Positions 55,507 to 64,000 of a stretch of 64,000 nucleotides of DNA are shown here, in pieces. Position numbers and translations under genes: made by a program. The stretch covers positions 496,001-560,000 of the forward strand of contig OW568870.1 in assembly GCA_938743325.2 (NCBI GenBank), read 5' to 3'. The DNA is from Pycnococcus provasolii. Taxonomy: Eukaryota; Chlorophyta; Pseudoscourfieldiophyceae; Pseudoscourfieldiales; Pycnococcaceae. Under the pieces are notes generated by a model, which saw nothing but the letters and a program-made list of their open reading frames with translations, was not told the DNA's origin and made no database searches. The first letter of the stretch is position 1. Every line of letters starts with the position of its first letter.

Positions 55507-57847
55507 TTAGTCCCAGCGGTCGTCGGGCATGAAAACGAGCAGGTCGTCGTTCGTGCCGTTGCCCAGAGGAAGTGCTCCATCAGGCGGCGAAACGATTCCA
55601 GCTGGCAGCGGTGGGCTGAATCCGCCCACGAGAACATTAGCGAATGGCGGCGAGTTGCCACCGGGAACGAGACCTAGGCTTCGAGCGACGTCAGCACCAC
55701 CTGTGACATCCGGCGGTGACAATCCCGTGGCTCCGGGGTTGCCCAGAGCTGCGAAACCTTCGCGCTCGGCAAGTGCACGCTTCAAGCCAGGGCCAGCCGG
55801 CGGCCCGTACACGTCGTCTCCCGGCGGCCCATACAAGAAGTAGTCGCCGCCGCTGAGGTCCGAGTCGTCGCAAGATCCCACAGGGTTGGCAGCAAAGAAC
55901 TGGTCTGTGTTGAAGCCAGCCTCGTTCTGAACCCACTGAGGCACCCTCGGACTTCCCGTGGACAGGTGTTTCCGTTGCCTAGGCGCCTTGTCGGAAGCGC
56001 TGTCAGCAACCTTCATCTCGGGAGGTGGGAGCGGCACGTGCGATCCGTTCAGTACACGGCACGTCTCCTTCCACTTCCTGCTTCGTCCCTTTCCACACCT
56101 GCGCTCAAACTCCCCGCAGTGCATGTTCTCATCCTCATATCGGATCACCACGTTGCCATTCTGCGCGACGCGAAGCACACCCACCGTGCCGTTGCAGTCC
56201 ACCTGGATGTCTCCCGCGATGATGGCACCTCGCGCCTCCGGTGCACGCAGCCACTCGCCGAGCGGGGGATACGGCCCGTACCTCGCGGGAGGCGGCCTCG
56301 GCAATGGCGGCACGGATCCACCAGAGCCGCTGCCACTTGCGCCAGCACCACTGGCACTTCCACCCGCAGCCCTGCTCGCGGAAGGTGGGGGTGGAGGTGG
56401 AGGAAGAGGGATGCCCTTCGGGAGCGACGCCGACGCACTTTTTGCCCAGATACCACCAACTGGTGCGGATGCTGTGCGATGCACGGCAACGCTATTTTTC
56501 TTTCCCCTGGACGGCGTTCCGGGTGGTGGAGGGATGCCACCTTTATGCGTCGGCACCGGCGGGACCGCGGGGGCTGCAGGCAGCTTGACATGCTTATACT
56601 TCTCAGCTGCCGCGCCCATGACGCGCACCGTCTCCTTCCACTTTCGGCATTTGCCAAGTCCCACGCGTCTCTCGAACTCACCCGGCGCGACGAGCTCGCC
56701 GGTCTCGTCCGGCATTCTGACCTTAAGCTCGGATAGAACGAACATCGCCTTGACTCCGTTGCACTCCACGGAGATCTCTGCGCTCTCGGTCCACTGGTTG
56801 TTCGGCATCAGGCGGCACTGGAGCCAACGTCCTAGCGCCATTCCACCTCGTGGCATCGGCGCGCTGGATGTTCGAGGGAGCGACGGAGACGGCATTGGCT
56901 GGGAGAGGCTTGCCATGCCACCGAACAGGTCAGCACTTTGCAGGTCCACCATGGGTGCGGGTGCGAGTCCGCCGACATTCGGTGGGAGGCTTGCGGTACG
57001 TTTTGGGCCTGGATGCATGCTGACGACGCCAGGTGGTGGTGGTGGTGCGTACATAGGCCTGCTCTTTTTGGGAGATCTGACAGCTCCTCCGATCGGCGCG
57101 GGTGGTGGTGGCGGTGGAAGAACACCGCGGCGGCCAAACGTGTTAACATTTTCGTTAGGCGGTTCCGTGGTACGTGGACTGATAGCCTCGCGTTCATCGA
57201 GAGCGTCGAAGTTGTCTGTCAGCAGAACAGCAGCAGGCTCGTCGTAGGTCTTCTTGTTACGGTGCTTTCTCGTAGTCTGCGAGTCCGTGTCGGATAGCTT
57301 TCTCTTCTTTTGCGTTGCCGTTTTTGGTGTTCCCTTGATGGTGGTTGTGTTTAGAGTGGTGAGTATTCCAACACTGGGAGCCTCCGTGTACATGTGCGTT
57401 CTCTGCGAGATGGAAGGGAAGGGTGAAGGGAGCGTTGGGTGGTGAGCGTTTGCTTTGCCTTGCGTGTTTTCTTTATTTTTTTGAAAAATAAAGGGGGGGA
57501 GGAGTGATGATGACGTACCTCTCCCGTCTCTTCTGTTGCAGACGTAGTTGACATGTTGTAGTTGACACTTTCCGCTGTTGTTTTTGTTGTTGTTGTTGTT
57601 GTTTTCGTGAGTTTCCTTTTTTCTTTGTATGTTATATTTTTTTGAAACGAAAAAAACGAAGGTTAGCATGCGACGCACCTGGCTTCACAAGTTGAGGAGA
57701 GAGCGCCTTAGCTGGCGTGGAGTTCTTTCGAAGCGCTCTGGTGCTTGTGTACTGCGGCGAGGCTGCTGCGAGTGCTGCCGCTTCCGCCTTAGCCGCCGCT
57801 GCCATGCGCGCTGGCGTGGCACGCTTCGAAACGCGCGGCGTCGACAT
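55507..57847 (-). CDS. Tandem-SAND-domain protein (green-algal type, spliced)
   Basis: Proposed three exons: 57847-57679, 57532-57519 (14 nt) and 57402-55507, giving 692 residues; all junctions are GT-AG and the frame is kept. An alternative is a two-exon gene starting at the ATG at 57554 (MSTTSATEETGE, 643 residues). The protein has two SAND-like domains: ISVECNGVKAMFVLSELKVR to EFERRVGLGKCRKWKETVRV (~248-318) and IQVDCNGTVGVLRV to EFERRCGKGRSRKWKETCRV (~443-508), each with the KWK DNA-contact motif. Between and after them are Pro/Gly/Ser-rich linkers. A basic segment (KKRKLSD...RKHRNKK) in exon 3 is a nuclear signal. SAND domains bind DNA; this family also includes the Volvox RegA group. 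Likely a transcription regulator. Confidence 0.75.
57403..57518 (-). other. Intron in the SAND gene
   Basis: 116-nt GT-AG intron, donor GAG|GTACGTCA (identical to the donor of the helicase intron), acceptor CATCTCGCAG|AGA. Confidence 0.75.
57533..57678 (-). other. Possible upstream intron in the SAND gene
   Basis: 146 nt, donor CCAG|GTGCGT, acceptor GCAACAG|AAG, joining a phase-1 exon to a 14-nt microexon. It depends on the three-exon model. Confidence 0.5.
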
Positions 57848-58950
57848 CACACAGCAAAAAAGGTAACCCAAAATAGAAGGAGCCTCGAGGAGCTTTTGAA
57901 ATCACACACACAAATCACACACAGCAAAAAGTGCAGACGTTGCAATCACTCACAAGTGAAAGAAACACCAAAAGTCAAGGAACACAAGTGCAAAGAATGA
58001 CAGACGAGTCACTTGTTCTTATAAGGACAAGATTTTACAAGTCAAGGTTTACAAGTGATAAGCAGTGGAGATGACACTCGTGAGACACTTGAAAGGTGTT
58101 GCTTTCACTTGAAATGAGCCTTGAAAGCTTTGAGTGCACTGGGTGATCCCCACTGTGTTGGTGGTGGTGGTGGTGTTGTTGGAAACGTGCACCGTGGGGA
58201 GGGTGGTGAAGGTGGGGTTGTTGAACGGGGTTGAAGTGGGGCCGGGTCCTTCACGTTTCGGAGTTGGTGTCGGAAGGGGCCAGGGGGGGAGTCCCTTGGA
58301 GGGATTTGATGGGAGTTAACAACAGAATCCCGTGGGGGTAACCCTACCGTAATATATAACCCTATCCCGGGCTGCCGGGGGTCTCCTTGTGAGGAGTGTT
58401 ATCGCAAGTTCCCATGTGTTTAGGCATGTGGCCAAGGTATGGGGCCATGTCCCATGGGGTGTCCCACTTGATTGTTGTTGAAGAGGAAGGAGGCCACCTC
58501 GCCCAAGGGGAGCAGAAAAAGGAAAATCCAGTGATGGACGTGATGAGGAGCAACCAACCATCCGAATTCCGATGTCAACAAAGGGCACCCGTGGTTCAAA
58601 GAACGAACTTGAGGAAGGACTCCAGCGGACCTCTCCAGCGGTCCAAGACGCGAGATGTCACGTGATGTCATACAGCCCTATAGAGACGATGCCACTGTGG
58701 TAAGAAAAGTACTATTGGATAAGGCGTGACATATCATCTCCTGAAGCCGCACTGTATCTGTTACACAGAACTAAAAACTTAACACACGCGCACTCACGAA
58801 CACAACCTTAAGGTAGTAGTCTACTGCACTGTACTCCACCACTCAGAGAGAGGTGCGCATACCAAATCAACCGCAATTACATTTCTTCAAGTATGGTACA
58901 TACTATATATAGACTGATGTACTTCTTCTATCTATTACATGGTAAAAAAA
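57848..58950. promoter_or_regulatory. Upstream region of the SAND gene
   Basis: About 1.1 kb up to the CWC27 stop. It contains the CACTTG cluster (57953-58111), then (CA)n/(GT)-rich sequence, and weak TAACCCTA-type words (58336-58368). No gene seen beyond chance frames. Confidence 0.5.
57953..58111. promoter_or_regulatory. Homotypic cluster of six CACTTG/CAAGTG sites
   Basis: Six copies within 159 bp: CAAGTG at 57953, 57985 and 58052; CACTTG at 58010, 58086 and 58106. About 0.08 would be expected by chance. It lies about 105-265 bp upstream of the SAND start codon. The hexamer is an E-box (CANNTG) of the bHLH type. Confidence 0.75.
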
Positions 58951-59122
58951 TCATTTGTCGCCAAACGCAAGCTTGTGCGCACGCACGGCGGTGCCAGCCG
59001 CCGAGCTGTCGAGCTTGCCTTGAAATCGTGCCAACCTCGCGAGCGTCGATTCCTCCTTTCCCTTCCCATTGACCTTGTCACGCGCGGCGGATGATTGGCC
59101 CTTCCACTTTGCGAGCCGTGCT

Positions 59123-59154
<32 letters not shown>

Positions 59155-60066
59155 ACCACCACCAGGCGCGGACGCGGTGTCAGCCACTACTCGTGTACTC
59201 GTCGGCTTCGGTGCTTCCGCTGCCGCCGCCGAACCTGTCGTGGGAGGAATGTCGGATGCCGGCATCGCACGTGCGGGAACGGGTGCAGTAGCCTCCTCCA
59301 GGTGCGGTTCAGGCAACGGCGGCGCTTCACGACGTGCCACCTTTCTCTTCGGAACGATAACAAGCTCGTCGTCGTCGCCGCCGCCGTCGCCGTCGTCGTC
59401 GTCGAACGAAACGAGATTTTTGCGTGCCTTGGAAAGCTGCGCCCTGCCCTCTCTTTGCCTCACCTTGCCCTTTCCGTCCGCAGCGGTGTCTTTTGCAGCC
59501 TCATCAGCGTCGGCGGCTTTCTTCGTTCTTGCGACGACGTTCTCGAACGGGTTCACCACCACCTCGGCACCCGTGATACGCACGGGGTGCACAGGCCGTT
59601 CCGTTCCCTCTTCGAGTTCACCCTCTCCGATGCGAATCACGTTGAATATCGTCGCGTCCGCCACCTTTCCGAATATGGTATGTTTCCTCTCGAGTTCCTC
59701 GCACTTGTCGAGCGTGATAAAGAACTGGCTTCCGTTGCTGTTCGGTCTGTTTGCGTTAGCCATGGCGACCATACCTCTCGTCCTAAACCTGAGCCTGGAG
59801 TGTATTTCATCCGCGAATGGCGCGCCGTACGCGCCATTGACACCTCCGTCGCCGGTGTTTGACGGGTCTCCCGTTTGCACACAAAAGCCTGGTACGACTC
59901 TATGAAATTCGCACCCAAGGTAGTAGTTGTCAAGGCAGTTCTGTATGAAAGATTTGCACGCGAGTGGTGTTTGCGAGGCGAAGAGGTCGATAGCGATTTC
60001 ACCAACACTCGTATATAAAATGACCTTCGCAGTACTAGGAGGCTCTTGGGAGTACGACGACGACAT
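58951..60066 (-). CDS. CWC27: Spliceosomal cyclophilin CWC27
   Basis: 371 residues. It opens with EPPSTAKVILYTSVGEIAIDLF, as CWC27 does, followed by the cyclophilin core: FHRVVPGFCVQTGDP, YGAPFADEIHSRLRF, GMVAMANANRPNSNGSQFFITL and HTIFGKVADATIFNVIRI (~10-165). The active-site Arg is kept in FHRVV, but the CsA-contact Trp of classic cyclophilins is replaced (LERKHTIFGK), as in CWC27, which is a weak or inactive isomerase. After the core comes an acidic and Lys-rich tail and a PFENVV motif typical of the family. CWC27 binds CWC22 and acts in spliceosome activation. A Gly run (~305-315) is unusual. Its 5' flank is shared with the lipase gene. Confidence 0.95.
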
Positions 60067-60501
60067 ACCTAAACGGCTAAACCACGAATGAAACTACCAC
60101 GATGGAGGGGAGCCGCCACAACCCTAACCCATTCTTTTTTTTAAAACCCTAACCGGAGAGTCCGCGTTTCCCCTGGCAGCCTGGGATCGGTCGAAGCACC
60201 TCGAGGCTCCCCTGAAGACGGCGTGGAGTTTGGTTGGTGGTGGGTGCCGATCCTGCTTCATCATTGCCGTGGCGTTTGCTCGGCTCACAGAAGGGCTCGG
60301 CTCACGATTCCTTCTTACTTATTAGGCTCCACAGGGTTGTTCTCACGGCTCATCACGATTCCTTCGCAGTATTCTAGTGTGCTTGGGAGTCATCCTACAC
60401 GTGGATTTCGTCAACGTCTGAGGTTTGCATCTCACAATAGCAGTCACTCTCTTTTCTGTCGTTCTCGTTCTCGTTCTTCATTGTCAAGACTGTCAGTCAT
60501 T
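60067..60501. promoter_or_regulatory. Divergent promoter with CCCTAA block
   Basis: About 435 bp with AACCCTAACCC (60119-60129) and AAAACCCTAACCGG (60143-60156), 55-90 bp from the CWC27 start. Pyrimidine-rich leader before the lipase ATG. Confidence 0.5.
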
Positions 60502-61605
60502 ATGGCGTCTTCGTCAGTGCCTGCTTCTTCATCTGCTTCTTCTGCCAATGCTTCTTCTGGGGAAGAAGCAGCATCCGCTGCCATACCTCACGCATCTGCG
60601 ATTTTCCTACCCGCACCCGTATATGCACCCAAGCCTACGTCGTCGTCGCCAGCCACGCAGCACGCACGCCTGCTTGGGAAAGTAACGACAAACGCAGAGA
60701 ATAACACGGCAGCAAAAACATCTTCGTCGTCACAAAAGCTCAAACAAAATCGGCTGTTCGTGCAGCGCATCGCGCCGGCAGCGACAAGCAATATCACGCC
60801 CAGAGGTGTCTACGTATTCATACACGGACTGGGGGAACACTGCTCAAGATACGGAGAACTTCTCACCACACTCGCCAACGACGAAACGACGCAACTCGAC
60901 GTCGTCACGGGCGACCTCTCGGGACACGGACGAAGCGACGGACCGAGGGCTTACTGCGAAAAGTTCGAAGACTGGATCGAAGACGCCTGCGCCTTTGTCG
61001 AGTACGCCGTGTCCACGACAAAGGCGCCGCCAGGTAGCCCCGTCTTCGTGCACGGGCAGAGCATGGGAGGCTTAATTGCGACGTACGTTGCCCTGCGCAA
61101 CCAGGCGCGGTTTCAAAGAGGAGGCGTCGTGCTCACGTCCGCGGCGCTCGACGTCGAGTGGACGCTCACACTGAAATTTCAGGCGCAGATTGGCGCGCTG
61201 CTCAGCATGCTCACGCCCTCTCTTGAAATCGTTCCCGCCGTGCGGCCGGAAGACATGTCGAAAGATCCGGAGATGGTGAAAGACTACGTAAACGACCCGC
61301 TCAACACCGTCGGCAACACCAAGGCACGAACGGGACAAGAAGTCCTCAGCGCCTTCCGCGCGCTCGTTGCGCTCACGCCACAATTCGAAGTTCCGCTGCT
61401 TGCACTGCACGGAACGTCAGATCACTGCACGAGCATATCGGCGGTGGAGAGATTCGTCGCGAACTGCGGGAGCATGGATAAGGAGATGAAGCGTTTCGAG
61501 GGTCTGTACCACACGATGCTTCATGAGCCGGAGAGGCAGGCTGTGTTGAATACGATCGTGTCGTGGAGCTCGCGGCGCCTGACAGCGCCGAATCCAAGGC
61601 TCTGA
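60502..61605 (+). CDS. Monoacylglycerol-lipase-like alpha/beta hydrolase
   Basis: 367 residues from the ATG at 60502. After a Ser/Ala-rich head (1-~45) and a linker, the core starts at GVYVFIHGLGEHCSRYGEL, then VVTGDLSGHGRSDGPRAYCE, the nucleophile elbow VFVHGQSMGGLIATYVAL (Ser), GVVLTSAALDVEW, then LLALHGTSDHCTSI (acid) and FEGLYHTMLHEPER (His). This is the order of plant and animal monoglyceride lipases, with HG-x-x-EH and GHGxSxG markers. It would cleave monoacylglycerols or lysophospholipids. The catalytic triad is complete. The head may be a transit peptide but it also has a polar, Asp/Glu-poor stretch without clear signal. It is convergent with the methyltransferase, 66 bp apart. Confidence 0.92.
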   Translation: MASSSVPASSSASSANASSGEEAASAAIPHASAIFLPAPVYAPKPTSSSPATQHARLLGKVTTNAENNTAAKTSSSSQKLKQNRLFVQRIAPAATSNITPRGVYVFIHGLGEHCSRYGELLTTLANDETTQLDVVTGDLSGHGRSDGPRAYCEKFEDWIEDACAFVEYAVSTTKAPPGSPVFVHGQSMGGLIATYVALRNQARFQRGGVVLTSAALDVEWTLTLKFQAQIGALLSMLTPSLEIVPAVRPEDMSKDPEMVKDYVNDPLNTVGNTKARTGQEVLSAFRALVALTPQFEVPLLALHGTSDHCTSISAVERFVANCGSMDKEMKRFEGLYHTMLHEPERQAVLNTIVSWSSRRLTAPNPRL

Positions 61606-61671
61606 GAACAAAGGCTCGGTGATTTTAATTTTGTAATAAGCGTTGTTACCTTTCTTTCGTTGACAAATATA

Positions 61672-62577
61672 TTATACTGCGCGTGCAACAATGAGCGACA
61701 CGGTGCCACCTAGTTTGCGATCGACTCGCTCGATGACGACACCTTCGACGCTTTTGAGCATCGCCTCCACGTCATCATTCCATCTGCACCCCTTTCCTGT
61801 TCCACCGTCGCCGCCTCCGGCAATGATGTCCGCGGTGGCATCCTGGTACCATCCCAGCGCCGCATTCTTCGCTTTCGTGTGTTCGAGCAGAAGCATGCGT
61901 CCACCTTGGTTGAGGGCACCGCGCATTTCACGTAACGCCTTGACAGGTTCGGGGATGACGCACAGCGAGAAGGTGTCGACGACTGTGTCAAACGTCCGCC
62001 GTGCAAGCGGTTCTGCAAGCGGCTCAGTGGCGTCTGCACGCACGAGACGCACATCCTTGACGCCACCTAGCACGTTGTTCGCCCTGTTAGCGGCAACGTC
62101 AAGCATGCCTTGCGAGATGTCGACACCCGTGAAGCTTTCCAAATTCTTGGCATCGTAGAAGGGCATATTCAAGCCCGTTCCGACGCCAATTTCAAGCACG
62201 TTTCCGCTCGCCATGGCGAGCAGTTGTGTTCTCATTTCCGGGAATCCGAATGCGTCCGCAACTTGCGATCCGTCGAGGTTGTCGTATGTTGCGCTGTAAT
62301 CGTCGTATAGAGTGCGAACAACTTCTTCCCTTGAACTTGAGTTAGATTCGGCATATGAAGAAGTTCCCGGCGCCGCCAACGACGCCCCAGAAGAGAGCGC
62401 GATGTATGCGCCTGGTGCGTTCGCCAGCTGGGCGAGCACGAACCGGCGTTTCCATAAAAGTTTGTCCTTGTGGCTCATACACTGCTTGCCAGGTTCACCG
62501 CAGGCGTTGGTGCGTTGTGTGCGCATACGGCTGCAGCGTCGACACGCCGACGCCAGTGCCGACGACGCCGACGGCAT
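61672..62577 (-). CDS. Class I SAM methyltransferase, UbiE-like
   Basis: 301 residues from the ATG at 62577 (MPSASSALAS); an earlier ATG at 62706 would give 344 residues. The core has VVRTLYDDYSATYDNLDGS, motif I VLEIGVGTGLNM, FTGVDISQGMLDVA (motif post I), VRLVRADATEPL and FDTVVDTFSLCVIPEP with MLLLEHTKAKN, the UbiE/COQ5-like or METTL7-like order. Residues 1-~75 are basic and Cys/Ser-rich, a possible organelle presequence. It might methylate a quinone or another small molecule; substrate not clear. Near its end it has NGGGDGGTGKG Gly-rich insert. It is convergent with the lipase gene and shares its flank with the partial glycosyltransferase. Confidence 0.85.
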   Translation of the reverse strand: MPSASSALASACRRCSRMRTQRTNACGEPGKQCMSHKDKLLWKRRFVLAQLANAPGAYIALSSGASLAAPGTSSYAESNSSSREEVVRTLYDDYSATYDNLDGSQVADAFGFPEMRTQLLAMASGNVLEIGVGTGLNMPFYDAKNLESFTGVDISQGMLDVAANRANNVLGGVKDVRLVRADATEPLAEPLARRTFDTVVDTFSLCVIPEPVKALREMRGALNQGGRMLLLEHTKAKNAALGWYQDATADIIAGGGDGGTGKGCRWNDDVEAMLKSVEGVVIERVDRKLGGTVSLIVARAV

Positions 62578-62907
62578 GGCCAACTTTTTTGTTTGTGACC
62601 AGATGTTTTTGTTCGGTGGGAGGAGGATTGATTGGGGGGCCTGGATGCACACCGGAACCCCAGAACCCCGGATCCGTTTCGCGCGACAATAAGACTCCCG
62701 GCTCATTCCGTAGGACTACTTCATCCGTGCCTAGACTAGGGGATACCGCAAGACATGAGCGCAGCACGCGCGCAGCACCGGTCACGGAATTACACTTACC
62801 CGGTACGTAGAACGCATGCATAGACCTTGCTCTGCTCTCTTCTACTCAGGACACCTCTACAAGTGTAAAAGTATGTATGCTACAATTTTACAGTATATTT
62901 TTCAATT
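62578..62907. promoter_or_regulatory. 5' flank of the methyltransferase
   Basis: About 330 bp. GGGGATACCGC (62740-62750), on the minus strand GCGGTATCCCC, resembles the word seen before PABP and the desaturase. Nothing coding seen. Confidence 0.4.
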
Positions 62908-64000
62908 TTAATTCCTTGCATGAGCACGCATACGCGCGTGAGCGACTTGTATAATGGCCGCCGGCTCAGGAATCATTAGATAATAACCACGCTGAAACAA
63001 ATCGTACGCCTCCCAAGGAGGAACGGCGATGGAATTCCTAAAGAAATCAGGCACGCCCGTTGCATTCATTCTCGCCGTCGCGTACGACGTGAAGTCGATG
63101 GGAAATGTGAAGCAACTCGCGATATTCTCATAAGGCAGGCGCGGACTTTCCGGATCCAAGCCCGTTTCACAGCCAAATCTGTGAGCTCTGGATGAAACCT
63201 CTGCCACGTTTGCGTACGGGTAGTGCAGCAACGCGACGTCCGGATGCATGTACACCTCATGCGCTTGAAGGTAGCGTACTCGCCACGGCACACCGCTGGG
63301 ATCTGACACGGTGAAGCTATGAATACCAAGAATCTGAAGATCAGCGGCCACAACGCCAAACGGCTTGCCGTTCGAGTACAAATTCATACCTAGATGGTTG
63401 GGTGGAAGCCACATGTTGCACTTCGTATAGTTGTCACACTTGCACAGGTACGTGACAGTATCCGTCGTCTTGCACTTCGGACGGAAGTGCACACCTCGCA
63501 CAAACAAGTTTGACTCCTCAAAGCGTTTCTCGTATCCGTTTGCCCAAAGCACCTTGTGCTGGTGATTCAATATTTGGATCTGCCGAATTAACCTGCCATT
63601 TGGCTGCTTGACGAGCGCATCCTGCAAAGCGCGAGGGATAGAGAACGTCCCGCGACGCTCGCTGGACCAACCCATGGGTAGAACATCCGCAGCAAGTGGC
63701 GGATCTCGTCCGACAAGCGGCGTGCTCCCCTCGCTCGCCCGCAGGAACATCTTCACCCTCGCAATGCTCTGCTGAACGTTCCATCGTGACAGAGGTGACG
63801 TCACTCCGCCAAGGCCACCAGGCCATGACGGATAGTACAGCTCGTCATTGTCATGCAACGCAATGAGGGATATGTTTCTTTCGATCGCCATTGCTATCGC
63901 CTCTTGAGCGTTGAAGCATAGCTTGATCATGACTCTGAAACTGCCATACCGTGGCTGAGGCGAATGGTACGCCACCGCGAAGGCGGACATGGTCATGTTG
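62908..64000 (-). CDS. GT-A-fold glycosyltransferase (GT92/DUF23-like), partial
   Basis: At least 362 residues in one frame that is open at the right window edge, so the N-terminus lies outside. A likely nucleotide-sugar site is IALHDNDELYYPS, with a D-x-D-E core as in GT92 and related GT-A enzymes. Later come CKCDNYTKCNMW, with two Cys pairs that probably form disulfides in the lumen, NHLGMNLYSNGKPFGVV, ILGIHSFTV and YLQAHEVYMHPDVALLHYPY, with His residues typical of the family's C-terminal part. The ends (PEPAAIIQVAHARMRAHAR) look normal. Donor and acceptor cannot be told. It is not close in sequence to the exostosin-like pair at the left edge. Confidence 0.65.
   Translation of the reverse strand, partial: NMTMSAFAVAYHSPQPRYGSFRVMIKLCFNAQEAIAMAIERNISLIALHDNDELYYPSWPGGLGGVTSPLSRWNVQQSIARVKMFLRASEGSTPLVGRDPPLAADVLPMGWSSERRGTFSIPRALQDALVKQPNGRLIRQIQILNHQHKVLWANGYEKRFEESNLFVRGVHFRPKCKTTDTVTYLCKCDNYTKCNMWLPPNHLGMNLYSNGKPFGVVAADLQILGIHSFTVSDPSGVPWRVRYLQAHEVYMHPDVALLHYPYANVAEVSSRAHRFGCETGLDPESPRLPYENIASCFTFPIDFTSYATARMNATGVPDFFRNSIAVPPWEAYDLFQRGYYLMIPEPAAIIQVAHARMRAHARN

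Noticed and set aside
58316-58671. Overlapping 80-90 codon frames between SAND and CWC27 genes
   Set aside because: Several frames on both strands are open together, as in random GC-rich DNA; no domain or homology seen.
1-64000. CRISPR arrays, bacterial operons, rRNA genes
   Set aside because: No regularly spaced repeats, no Shine-Dalgarno-led operons and no rRNA-like sequence were seen; the window is eukaryotic.

Overview
The window looks like compact nuclear DNA of a green-lineage microalga. Eukaryotic signs are a COPII coat subunit, poly(A)-binding protein, a SAGA adaptor, a proteasome regulator, spliceosomal CWC27, ER glucosidase II beta and at least three GT-AG introns. Green-lineage signs are a MOC1-type plastid Holliday-junction resolvase, an organellar RimM, an HVA22-type protein, a FAD2-like desaturase, a tandem-SAND protein and many N-terminal extensions that look like organelle transit peptides. 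Most genes are intron-free, GC-rich, alternate in strand, and often end only 20-150 bp apart when convergent. I cannot name the species.

Layout. 1-3.2 kb: a head-to-head inverted pair of exostosin-like glycosyltransferase genes, then a lone half of an FkbM methyltransferase. 4.1-8.7 kb: a spliced DDX24/MAK5-type helicase, a small plastid-type zinc-finger membrane protein and an HVA22 protein. 9.0-12.2 kb: a broken tyrosine-recombinase (DIRS-order) retroelement with split direct repeats, the only clear mobile element. 12.4-22.7 kb: aldo/keto reductase, RimM, a USP deubiquitinase, a bicupin, an ABHD17-like hydrolase and PI31. 23-36 kb: a 1,677-residue coiled-coil protein, PABP, an unknown nuclear-type protein and SEC24. 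36-51 kb: short tRNase Z, a small unknown protein, glucosidase II beta, ERH, an ABHD11-like hydrolase, MOC1, ADA3 and long tRNase Z. 51.8-64 kb: a DusA-type tRNA-dihydrouridine synthase, FAD2-like desaturase, tandem-SAND protein, CWC27, monoacylglycerol-lipase-like hydrolase, a UbiE-like methyltransferase and a partial glycosyltransferase.

No operon or defence cluster is evident; this is mostly a set of housekeeping genes. RNA metabolism is prominent (two tRNase Z enzymes, DUS, RimM, DDX24, CWC27, PABP, ERH), as is the secretory pathway (SEC24, glucosidase II beta, HVA22, glycosyltransferases).

The most unusual observations are: a nearly identical 76-bp transit-peptide module at the start of two unrelated organellar genes (MOC1 and DUS); split direct repeats of the DIRS-like element whose internal junction matches the expected circle junction; TTAGGG-type repeats placed upstream of gene starts; a six-copy CACTTG cluster upstream of the tandem-SAND gene, which may also carry a 14-nt microexon; a 70-bp element shared by the 3' ends of the HVA22 and ERH genes; and a glucosidase II beta whose HSDEL tail is followed by one extra lysine.
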